NCBI GenBank assembly: GCA_022711765.1
Contig: JAKLEB010000001.1
Span: 1,904,694-1,968,693 of the forward strand
Source: Candidatus Krumholzibacteriota bacterium
Lineage (GTDB): Bacteria; Krumholzibacteriota; Krumholzibacteriia; LZORAL124-64-63
Direction: 5' to 3'
DNA: 64,000 bases
Shown here: piece after piece, positions 47,413-55,151 of the stretch
How the letters are laid out: each line of letters opens with the position of its first letter
How positions within the stretch are numbered: the stretch's first letter is position 1
Made by a program: the position numbers and the translations under genes
The notes under the pieces: model-generated
What the model saw: only the letters and a program-made list of their open reading frames with translations
Told to the model about the DNA's origin: nothing
The model's database searches: none

Positions 47413-49035
47413 TCACTCGATCAAGGCGACCCGCTGGCTCGCGGTGAAGCCCTCGCCCCGCAGGCGGACGAGGTACACGCCGGACGCGACCCGCAGGCCG
47501 CCGTCGTCCCGCCCGTCCCACGTCGTCCGGTGCTGGCCCGCCGGCGCCTGGCCGCTCACGAGGCCGCGCACGCGGCGGCCGGCGAGGTCGTGGACGTCGA
47601 GCGCGACCGTCCCGCCGCGGTCGAGCTCGAAGCGGATCGCGGTCTGGGGGTTGAACGGGTTGGGCGCGGCGGGGAGCAGCCGCCCGCCGGCCGCGGCCGG
47701 CAGACCGGACAGCCGATCGTCCGCCACGGCGACCGGGCCGCCCGCGGGCACGAACCTGAAGTCCGCGAACACGACCTCCTGGTCCGCCGCCGGCACGCCG
47801 CCCGCGAGCTTCCACAGGTTCAGGTGCAGGCGCGGCTGCTCGGGTCGCGGGACGTGCGGGCCCTGGTAGGTCCAGGCGTGGATCGTGGTCGCCGCCGACT
47901 CGTCGGCCGCTCCGCCGCGCCAGACGCGGAACTCGACCCGGTCGGCGAGCCAGCGCATCGCGTGGCTGACTTGCTCCCCGGTCGCGAACGAGGCGTCGAA
48001 CCGTTCGAGATTGCCGGGATAGTCGTAGGGCTGCGCGACGAACTGGCCGATGTCGCGGCCCGGATCGCCCCAGCGGCTGTACTCGATGTCGACCTCGTCG
48101 TAGGGATTCCACCAGAGGTACGATTCGTCCCAGCAAGGTCCGTACTGCCAGAGGAAGATCCCCAGCACGGCCGCCGGATCGAGCTCGTCGAGCCGGCCGA
48201 CCGTCGTCACGATGTAGTCGCCGTAGCCGAGCGCCGTCTCGGCGACGACCTCGGTCGCGACCCACGTCCCGCCGCGCTCGGCGAGCGACAGGTGCAGCCG
48301 GCCCTGGGGGTCGACCCAGACGCAGTTGGGATCGTCGTCGAAGACGTTCGGTCCGGGACCGTAGTAGCCGGGGCCCTTGACGCGCCAGACCCGACCCGCG
48401 AAGTCGAGCGTCGTGCCGCCCGGGAAGTCGGACCACTGCAGGTCGTCGATGGTCGGAGGACCGGCGTGGTCGACGGTCACCTGGTCGAAGAAGACGTCCG
48501 GCGAGGGATCGCTCGGGCCCTGGAGCACGCCGAACAGCGCGTGGATCGCGGCCGTCCCGGCCGGCGCCGGCGCGCTCTCCACGGAGAACTCCACGTACGT
48601 ATCCGCCGCAGTGGCGGCGGTGGCGACCGGGAACGAGTCGTAGTCGAGCAGCTCGCCGCCCGCCCCGCGCCACTCGACGTTCACCAGCGCGGCGCACTGG
48701 CCCACGAGGGGCCTCGCGGCGGGGTGCCGGACGTGGCCGGTCACGACCCACCGGTCGCCGGGCGCCGCGTCCAGGCGCTGCCAGTAGCCGGACATCGCCC
48801 ACCCGCCGTTATCGGGTCCGCTGACCCGCGCCGCGCGGGCGCCGTGGGACGCCGTCGTCACGGCGCCGATCGCGCCGAACTGGTTCCAGCCGCCGAACAC
48901 GGCGCCGCCGGACCCGCCGAGCTCGAAGCTGGGATTGGCGAGGATGCACTGGCTGGCCGCCGGACCGACCAGGGCGATGCCGAGCGCGAGGACGAGCGCA
49001 GCGGAGGCGAGGGACAGAGCGGGTGTCGATGGCAT
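47413..49035 (-). CDS. GH16-like secreted glucanase with N-terminal CBM-like and FlgD-type domains
   Basis: A 540-residue exported protein (signal ~1-28). An N-terminal carbohydrate-binding-like module (~30-190; N-P-S-F-E-L-G-G start) is followed by a GH16-type jelly roll (~195-440) with the catalytic motif D-E-V-D-I-E-Y near 310. A FlgD-type C-terminal domain (~450-540, A-A-P-N-P-F-N-P-Q-T-A-I) completes it. The GH16 active site is usually E-x-D-x-(x)-E. Here E-V-D-I-E keeps the spacing of the shorter, non-bulged form. The likely target is beta-1,3 or mixed-linkage glucan at the cell surface. It is the last gene of the operon that begins at 53596, 31 bases after the phosphorylase. Confidence 0.82.
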   Translation of the reverse strand: MPSTPALSLASAALVLALGIALVGPAASQCILANPSFELGGSGGAVFGGWNQFGAIGAVTTASHGARAARVSGPDNGGWAMSGYWQRLDAAPGDRWVVTGHVRHPAARPLVGQCAALVNVEWRGAGGELLDYDSFPVATAATAADTYVEFSVESAPAPAGTAAIHALFGVLQGPSDPSPDVFFDQVTVDHAGPPTIDDLQWSDFPGGTTLDFAGRVWRVKGPGYYGPGPNVFDDDPNCVWVDPQGRLHLSLAERGGTWVATEVVAETALGYGDYIVTTVGRLDELDPAAVLGIFLWQYGPCWDESYLWWNPYDEVDIEYSRWGDPGRDIGQFVAQPYDYPGNLERFDASFATGEQVSHAMRWLADRVEFRVWRGGAADESAATTIHAWTYQGPHVPRPEQPRLHLNLWKLAGGVPAADQEVVFADFRFVPAGGPVAVADDRLSGLPAAAGGRLLPAAPNPFNPQTAIRFELDRGGTVALDVHDLAGRRVRGLVSGQAPAGQHRTTWDGRDDGGLRVASGVYLVRLRGEGFTASQRVALIE

Positions 49036-49066
49036 GGCGGACTCCGGTCGATGGTGTCGATCCGTT

Positions 49067-52000
49067 TCAGTGTAACACGCCGGCGGGGACGGCGACGCGG
49101 AGGCTCGCGATCCGTCCGCTCCGCGCGAAGACCTCCGCCGCGAGGTCCACCGGCAGCGCGGCGCCCGGCTCCTCGCGCGTCGAGCCGTCGGTGAACGCGA
49201 TCGCGATCCGCGCGGTCCCGTCCATCCGCTCGTAGACGACCGGCACCTGGCAGAGCGTGAACGCCAGGCTGCCCTCGCCGAGCGCGATCGTCCGCGGCTG
49301 TCCCTCGACGTCGACGTACGGGAAGTCCGCGGGCGCCGGCAGGAACTCGCCGGCCTCGAGGAGCACCGGCTGGAAGCGCACGGCTCCGCCCTCGACGCGC
49401 ACGCCGAGCTCGCCGAGCCGGGTGAGGATCTCCTCCTTCACCTGGCCGGTCATGCCCGGCTGCTTCGCCCCGCCCACCGCCGGCGTGTGCGAGTAGGGGT
49501 CGGTGGGGAAGGCGCCGTACTCGGCCACCGTCTTCCGGTAGCCGAGCCCGGCGCGGATCCGGACGTACATCCGCGCGAGGCCGCGGCGCACCGTCGCGGG
49601 CCGGCCCTCGCGCTCGGCGCGCAGCACGTTCTCCTGGGCGGCCAGGAGCAGCTTGGCGACCATGTGCCAGTAGATGCAGCCAATGCCCTCGTAGGCGTAC
49701 ATCGCGCCCGACCGGCCGGTGTAGGACCGGTGCCGGAAGACGCGCTCGAAGAGGTCGAGGACCGCGGTCCGATCGCGCGCCACGGCGGCCGACCACTCTG
49801 TCTGCAGCGCGAGGTCGTCCAGGGTCGCCGCGACGTCGCGGGCGCTCTGGACGTCGCCGCGGAACCGGTAGATCCCCTCCGCGTCCCGCGCCAGCAGCGA
49901 CGCATCCCCGGCGGCCGCGAGGTCCCAAAGCAGCGGGATCGCCCGGACGTCCGCCTCGGTCACGACGTTCCGGGCGAGGAAACCCGGCCGCTCGTGCGCC
50001 GGGTAGAGCAGGAAGCTGCGCTGGTCGGACCGGTACAGGGCGCTCGCGAACAGCCGCTCGAGGATCGCGAGCCCGTCGTCCGGCGCGAGGGCGCCGGAAC
50101 TGAGGACCGCGACCTGGCCCTCGAGCATCTCCGGCAGGTGCGCGACGGTGACGGCGGCGCCGTCGTCCGCGAATTCCAGCAGGTTGTAGGTGTGGTAGAG
50201 CCCGTCCTCGCGACGGTTGGCGACGATGCTCCGGTCGACCCAGCGCAGGGCCGTCCGGCAGAACTCGGCGGCCTGGCGCCGCGCGAGCGTCCGCCGGCCG
50301 GAGAACCCGCGCGCATACACGGCCTGGCGGTAGGTCGAGAAGGCCTCGCCCAGGGCGTCCATCAGGCGCTTGCGGTCCCGGCCGCCGAGACGATCCGCAG
50401 CGAGCAGGCGCTGCTCGCCGGCCAGGATGGCGAACACCCGCTCGAACCAGTCGGTGACCTCGGCCGAGACGGGCAGACGCGCGCCCGCCGCGTCGCCGAA
50501 CCGGCCGGCCAGGAACGCCAGGTAGCGCCGCAGGTAGCAGAGCGTGACGACCGAGACGCCTCCGCCGCCGAGCGCGTTGTTCGCGTCGTTCCATTCCGGG
50601 CGCTGGGTGTTCATCCAGATGCCGGCGTCCGGGATCAGGTTCGACAGCTTGGACAGGGCCGGCACGAGCAGCTTCTCGAACAGATTCGCGTGGTAGACGG
50701 AACCGTCCCCACCGGCGAGGAGCTTGCCGTCGGCGCCCACGCGCGCGACGCGTTCGGCGATGCGCGCGGCGCGCGCGGTGTCGAATTCGATCGTCGCCCG
50801 CGGGTCCCGGAGCAGGTCCGCGTACGGCTTGAGGCGATACGGGACCTCGGCGTAGCTGAAGATCTGCACGGCGAGCATCGCCTCGATCGCGGCCGGATCG
50901 TGGCGGTCGAGCGACTCCAGCAGCTTGAGCAGGTAGATGATCTGATGGTCGCCCCAGTAGCCGAGGTTGCTCCAGGGGTCACCCACTGCGGGGGTCTCCC
51001 AGTCGACGCCGTCCCGGGTGATCCGGTAGGGATTGAATCCGTCCACGGTCGACGCGTTGACGAACTTGGCGACCAGGCTCGGCAGGAAGGCCGGGAACGC
51101 GGTCGCCAGGGCCTCCCAGTTCTGGAAGATGTCCCGCCAGTTGCCCTCGTAGTGCAGCGCCCGCTGGCCGTGGCGGTCGCGCACGCGGATCGCGAAGCGA
51201 TTCCAGGGGCGGCTGGGGTCGCCGTGGCGCCGGCCGAAGAAGAGCGGCAGGTACTCGTGGCTGAGCCGCGCGAAGTCGGCGTCCCCGGTCGCGCAGGCCT
51301 CGGCGCGGAGCGCCTGGACGGGTCGCGAGGCGGGCCACCCGGCGATCCGCTCGCGCTGGCGCGCGAGGACGGCGCGGTTGCGGACACCGAGGAAATCGGC
51401 GAAGTCGGCGCTCGGCACGTCGTGGTTCTGCGCGAAGACGCCGCCGCGCATCGTGTTGAACAGGACGTTCGCCAGGTGGTGGCTCCACGATTCGGCGCGG
51501 CCGCAGAGCTGCAGACCGTCGGCGCTGGCGACGATGCGCCGGAGTGCGTCGCTCGCGGACGCGAGGCAGGCCTCGATCCGGCCGGCAAGGTCCTCGCCGC
51601 CTTGCAGCCGCCGGCGCAGCGCGGCGATCTGGACGTGGTCGCGCCGGCTGTCCGCCACGAGGTGCCAGGTCGCCCCGTGGCCGGGCGCGAGGTCGAGAGT
51701 CGAGCTGACCAGGTAGTTGCCGCGGCGGCCGTTCAGGATTCGCTCGCCGGAGAGGACCCGCCCGTGCCGGAACGCGGCGACCACCGCGCCCGACAGATGG
51801 ACCCGGAAATCCTCCAGGCCGCAGCACCAGACCGTGTTGGCCCGCAGGACCTCGAGCGCCTCGGCGCGATCGGTGATGCCGGTGGTGAGCGAGAAGATCC
51901 CGAGGCCGGTCGCGGGATCCACCTCGGCCGACTTGTAGGCGTCGACGAGGGTGCTCGCCTGCTGGTACAGGCTCAGGGGCGCGCCGAAGGGCAGGATGTT

Positions 52001-52552
52001 GCGCAGGCCGTCCAGCACGTCGACCCGGACGAGCGCCGCGCCGCGGTTCTCGAGGGTCGCCGTGCGCACCCAGCCGAACTCGTCGCAGGCAGCCCAGCGG
52101 TAGCGGAAGATCAGCCCGTGGCGGTGATCGATCGCCTCGAAGACGAGCCGGTTGCCGGCGGCGTTCTTGTAGAGATTCCGCTCGACCGCGGGATCCTCCC
52201 CGCTCGCCTCGCCGAACGGTTCCCAGAGGATGGGCTCGCCGTGCGGGTCCGCGATCCTGATCAGGGTCAGCGGCCCCGTCTCGTGATGGGCGTCGTGGAG
52301 CTGGTCGACGGTCCGGTAGGGGAACAACGCGCCGTCGGCGTCGACGCGCCCGGCGGTGAGCCCACCGCCGGAGGTGACGAACATCCAGAGGTCGCTGTCG
52401 CTCGCCAGGCTCACGAGGAACGGCTCGAGACGGTGGCTGGCGGAGATCCGGTAGAACACCTCTCCGTCCAGGTGGACGAAGCCGCCGGCGGGAGTCCCGG
52501 TCGGGTCCCCCGGCGAGCCGGAGCGAGGCGCGCGTACGGGTCGGCTTTCCAC
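49067..52552 (-). CDS. GH94/GH149/GH161-type beta-glucan phosphorylase
   Basis: A 1161-residue cytoplasmic protein (no signal peptide). Motifs Y-W-G-D-H-Q-I-I-Y, E-W-N-D-A-N-N-A-L-G-G-G and G-C-I-Y-W-H-M-V-A-K-L-L belong to the GH94-like phosphorylase fold. It is far longer than GH94 cellobiose phosphorylase (~810). The size and the beta-1,3-glucan context favour GH149 or GH161, which release glucose-1-phosphate from beta-1,3-oligoglucans. The Asp of E-W-N-D is the expected catalytic acid. GTG 52552 is the start; the region before it is short. It would act with the GH1 enzyme on imported oligosaccharides. Confidence 0.85.
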   Translation of the reverse strand: MESRPVRAPRSGSPGDPTGTPAGGFVHLDGEVFYRISASHRLEPFLVSLASDSDLWMFVTSGGGLTAGRVDADGALFPYRTVDQLHDAHHETGPLTLIRIADPHGEPILWEPFGEASGEDPAVERNLYKNAAGNRLVFEAIDHRHGLIFRYRWAACDEFGWVRTATLENRGAALVRVDVLDGLRNILPFGAPLSLYQQASTLVDAYKSAEVDPATGLGIFSLTTGITDRAEALEVLRANTVWCCGLEDFRVHLSGAVVAAFRHGRVLSGERILNGRRGNYLVSSTLDLAPGHGATWHLVADSRRDHVQIAALRRRLQGGEDLAGRIEACLASASDALRRIVASADGLQLCGRAESWSHHLANVLFNTMRGGVFAQNHDVPSADFADFLGVRNRAVLARQRERIAGWPASRPVQALRAEACATGDADFARLSHEYLPLFFGRRHGDPSRPWNRFAIRVRDRHGQRALHYEGNWRDIFQNWEALATAFPAFLPSLVAKFVNASTVDGFNPYRITRDGVDWETPAVGDPWSNLGYWGDHQIIYLLKLLESLDRHDPAAIEAMLAVQIFSYAEVPYRLKPYADLLRDPRATIEFDTARAARIAERVARVGADGKLLAGGDGSVYHANLFEKLLVPALSKLSNLIPDAGIWMNTQRPEWNDANNALGGGGVSVVTLCYLRRYLAFLAGRFGDAAGARLPVSAEVTDWFERVFAILAGEQRLLAADRLGGRDRKRLMDALGEAFSTYRQAVYARGFSGRRTLARRQAAEFCRTALRWVDRSIVANRREDGLYHTYNLLEFADDGAAVTVAHLPEMLEGQVAVLSSGALAPDDGLAILERLFASALYRSDQRSFLLYPAHERPGFLARNVVTEADVRAIPLLWDLAAAGDASLLARDAEGIYRFRGDVQSARDVAATLDDLALQTEWSAAVARDRTAVLDLFERVFRHRSYTGRSGAMYAYEGIGCIYWHMVAKLLLAAQENVLRAEREGRPATVRRGLARMYVRIRAGLGYRKTVAEYGAFPTDPYSHTPAVGGAKQPGMTGQVKEEILTRLGELGVRVEGGAVRFQPVLLEAGEFLPAPADFPYVDVEGQPRTIALGEGSLAFTLCQVPVVYERMDGTARIAIAFTDGSTREEPGAALPVDLAAEVFARSGRIASLRVAVPAGVLH

Positions 52553-52615
52553 GGTCCACCGTCCAGCCGGGAATCTCCGGGGGCCGAGCGGACGGCCCCC
52601 GGAGCGCGAACGACG

Positions 52616-53596
52616 TTACTTGAGCAGGATCATGCTGCGGGACAGGGCCCCGGTCGCCGTCGTCAACGTGTACCGGTACTGGCCGCTGGGGACAGGCTGT
52701 CCGCCGGCGGAAAGACCGTTCCAGACGGCCTGGTGATCGCCGGCCGCAAGCGTGCCCTCGCGCAGCGTGGCGATCCGGCGTCCCGCGAGGTCGAAGACCG
52801 CGAGCTCGATGCGGCCGGGCTGTTCGAGCGAGAACTCGATGCGCGTCGCCGGATTGAACGGATTGGGAACGTTCTGGCGCAACGTCGCGCCGGCGAGCGC
52901 CGGACCCTCGGGCACGCCGACGTGGCCGGCCAGGTAGAAGACGAGGTTGTCGTAGAAGACTGCGCTCGACTGATAGGCCGTCGCCGTGTTCGCGAAGCCG
53001 AACTGGAACACCTGACCCACCAGGCCCGCGTCGATCGGGATCGTCAGCGAGTAGAAGCCCCAGGTGGTCGGGATCGACGACGTGTCCACCGAGAGGAAGT
53101 TGGTCAGGGCATAACCGTTGGCGGGATCCAGCGTCTTGATGAACGCGAGCGCGGTCGAGGGCGGCAGGAGGTTGCCCAGCTTGGCCTCGAACTGGAAGCG
53201 CCAGATCTCGCCGACGTTCTCGGCACCGACCACGCGCTCCTGGAAGACGTTGGATTCGATGAGGAATCCGTTGGCGTGATCGGTGTTGTTGTAGTCGCTG
53301 AAGACGACCAGCTGCTGGGCGCCCTGGTCCGGTCCGCCTTCGCCGGCCACGATCTGAGAGAACGCCAGGTTGTGGTTGGGCGCAGGATACGGTCCGTATC
53401 CGTAGTAATAGACGCTGCCGTCCGGCGAGAAGACGTTGCCGTAGACCAGCCAGCCGTCGTTGTCGAGGGCGGCGGGGTCGGACTGGACCAGCGACTCGAA
53501 GTCCTGGACGTACTCGCCGAGTGCGGCGTGGCCGGCAGCGGGGATCAGGCCGATCACCACTGCGGCCGTCACGCAAGCGATCGCTCGATCTCGCAT
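52616..53596 (-). CDS. secreted glucan-locus protein, long form with FlgD-type C terminus
   Basis: A 326-residue exported protein. Residues ~25-235 are paralogous to the 46621 gene product: Q-D-F-E-S-L, D-N-D-G-W-L-V-Y-G-N-V-F, Q-I-V-A-G-E-G-G, Q-G-A-Q-Q-L-V-V, Y-N-N-T-D-H-A-N-G. After V-F-Y-L-A-G the two diverge. This one adds a ~90-residue FlgD-type domain (Q-N-V-P-N-P-F-N-P-A-T-R-I) ending S-M-I-L-L-K. It is the first gene of the three-gene operon with the phosphorylase and GH16. Abundant extracellular binding protein is a reasonable guess. Confidence 0.86.
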   Translation of the reverse strand: MRDRAIACVTAAVVIGLIPAAGHAALGEYVQDFESLVQSDPAALDNDGWLVYGNVFSPDGSVYYYGYGPYPAPNHNLAFSQIVAGEGGPDQGAQQLVVFSDYNNTDHANGFLIESNVFQERVVGAENVGEIWRFQFEAKLGNLLPPSTALAFIKTLDPANGYALTNFLSVDTSSIPTTWGFYSLTIPIDAGLVGQVFQFGFANTATAYQSSAVFYDNLVFYLAGHVGVPEGPALAGATLRQNVPNPFNPATRIEFSLEQPGRIELAVFDLAGRRIATLREGTLAAGDHQAVWNGLSAGGQPVPSGQYRYTLTTATGALSRSMILLK

Positions 53597-53641
53597 GGTC
53601 TGGCCTCCCGATGGGGTATCTCGCTCGACTCGAGAGAAGTC

Positions 53642-53670
53642 TTGACAGGAACATCCCTATCATACACTAT
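53642..53670 (+). promoter_or_regulatory. promoter of the GH1 / GH-barrel operon
   Basis: TTGACA (53642-53647), 17 bases, CACTAT (53665-53670). Operator B starts inside the -10, the same arrangement as at the promoters near 62000 and 62095. Confidence 0.5.
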
Positions 53671-53688
53671 GTTCGGTAGCCGAACAAA
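53659..53688 (-). promoter_or_regulatory. promoter of the 53596 leftward operon
   Basis: On the minus strand TTTGTT and TATGAT (53664-53659) are 18 bases apart, with operator B over the -35 and spacer. The sequence is nearly the same as the promoter at 46495-46524. Confidence 0.5.
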
Positions 53689-53689
53689 G
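53667..53689. promoter_or_regulatory. glucan-regulon operator B (divergent)
   Basis: Half sites CTATGTTCGG (53667-53676) and CCGAACAAAG (53680-53689) have a three-base spacer. It lies between the leftward 53596 operon and the rightward GH1 gene and could control both. Confidence 0.75.
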
Positions 53690-53759
53690 GTTTTTTTGAC
53701 CGGTGTCGGACACCGCCGCGACCGGCGCATCGCGGCCCGGGTCCCGGGAGCCGAATCGC

Positions 53760-55151
53760 ATGGCCCTTCACCGATTTCCGGCCGGATTCCTCTGGGGCGT
53801 CGCGACGTCGGCCCAGCAGATCGAGGGCGCCCGGAACGAGGGCGGACGCGGGGATTCGATCTGGGACCGGTTCGCGGCCATGCCGGACACCATCGAGGAC
53901 GGCTCCCGCCCCGACACGACCTGCGACCACTACCACCGCTGGCGGGAGGACCTGGGTCGACTACGCTGGCTGGGCGTGAACGCCTACCGGTTCTCGACCG
54001 GCTGGTCACGGATCCTGCCGACCGGGCACGGCGCGCCGAACCCGGCCGGCCTCGACTTCTACGACGCCCTCGTGGACGAGCTGCTCGCCAGCGGGATCGA
54101 ACCGTTCCTCACCCTGAACCACTGGGACCTGCCGGACGCGCTGCAGCAGCGGGGCGGCTGGGCGGCGCGCGAGACGGCGCGCGCGTTCGTCGCGTACGCC
54201 GAAGTGGTCGCCCGGCGGCTCGGCGACCGCGTCCGCTTCTGGACCACTCACAACGAGCCCTGGTGCATCGCCACCCTGGGCCACGAAGAGGGCTCCCACG
54301 CCCCCGGCCGCCGGAGTCCCCAGGAGGCCTTGCGGGCCGCGCACCACCTGCTCGTGTCGCACGGCTGGGCCGTCGAGGCGATCCGCGGCCTCGTGCCCGC
54401 GGCCCAGGTCGGCATCGTCCTGAACCTGTCGCCGGCCTGGCCGGCCTCGCCGGCGGAGGCGGACCGCGACGCCGCGCGGCAGTTCGACGGCTTCTTCAAC
54501 CGCTGGTACCTCGACCCGCTGCTGCGCGGCCGGTATCCCGCCGACGCGGTCGCCGACCGGATCCGCCGCGGCCATCTCGCGAGCGCGGACCTGCCCTTCG
54601 TCCAGGATGGCGACCTCGACCGCGTCCGGGCGCCGCTCGACTACCTTGGCGTCAACTACTACAGCCGCACGGTGCTCGCCGCCGGTCCCGACGGCCTGCC
54701 GAAGGCGGTGCCGGCCGCGCCGCGCGAGGAGCTGACCGAGATGGGCTGGGAGGTCTACCCGGACGGACTCGACGAGGTGCTCGGACGCGTCACCGGCGAG
54801 TACGGCGTGCGATCCGTCCATATCACCGAGAACGGCGCCGCCTTCGTCGATCCGGCCCCGGCGGACGGCCGCATCGCCGATCCGCGACGGATCGCTTACC
54901 TGCGGGACCACCTGCTCGCAGTCCATCGCGCCATCGCCGCGGGCGTGCCGGTGCACGGCTATTTCGCCTGGTCGCTGCTGGACAACTTCGAGTGGGGCCA
55001 GGGATTCACCCGGCGCTTCGGACTCTACGGCGTGGACTTCGCGACCGGCGAGCGCACTCCCAAGGACAGCGCCTTCTGGTATCGAGACTCGATCGCGGCG
55101 CGCGCCGTCGCGGACGGACCCGAATCCTGCATCGCGAGGAGGAAGCCTTGA
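53760..55151 (+). CDS. GH1 beta-glucosidase
   Basis: A 463-residue cytoplasmic glycosidase. It begins F-P-A-G-F-L-W-G-V-A-T-S-A-Q-Q-I-E-G, and has acid/base Glu166 (T-H-N-E-P-W) and nucleophile Glu357 (I-T-E-N-G). The C-terminal F-A-W-S-L-L-D-N-F-E-W-G is typical of aglycone/glucose recognition. It probably splits imported beta-glucosides to glucose. ATG 53760 is preferred (GGGAG nine bases upstream, family N terminus); a GTG 57 bases earlier is possible. Its stop overlaps the next start by one base (TGATG). Confidence 0.93.
   Translation: MALHRFPAGFLWGVATSAQQIEGARNEGGRGDSIWDRFAAMPDTIEDGSRPDTTCDHYHRWREDLGRLRWLGVNAYRFSTGWSRILPTGHGAPNPAGLDFYDALVDELLASGIEPFLTLNHWDLPDALQQRGGWAARETARAFVAYAEVVARRLGDRVRFWTTHNEPWCIATLGHEEGSHAPGRRSPQEALRAAHHLLVSHGWAVEAIRGLVPAAQVGIVLNLSPAWPASPAEADRDAARQFDGFFNRWYLDPLLRGRYPADAVADRIRRGHLASADLPFVQDGDLDRVRAPLDYLGVNYYSRTVLAAGPDGLPKAVPAAPREELTEMGWEVYPDGLDEVLGRVTGEYGVRSVHITENGAAFVDPAPADGRIADPRRIAYLRDHLLAVHRAIAAGVPVHGYFAWSLLDNFEWGQGFTRRFGLYGVDFATGERTPKDSAFWYRDSIAARAVADGPESCIARRKP

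Noticed and set aside
49487..55150. Open frame of thousands of codons on the plus strand running into the barrel-fusion gene
   Set aside because: It is antisense to the phosphorylase and the paralogue gene and out of frame with GH1. Composition is Arg/Ala/Pro-rich with no domain. It is a by-product of high GC codon bias.
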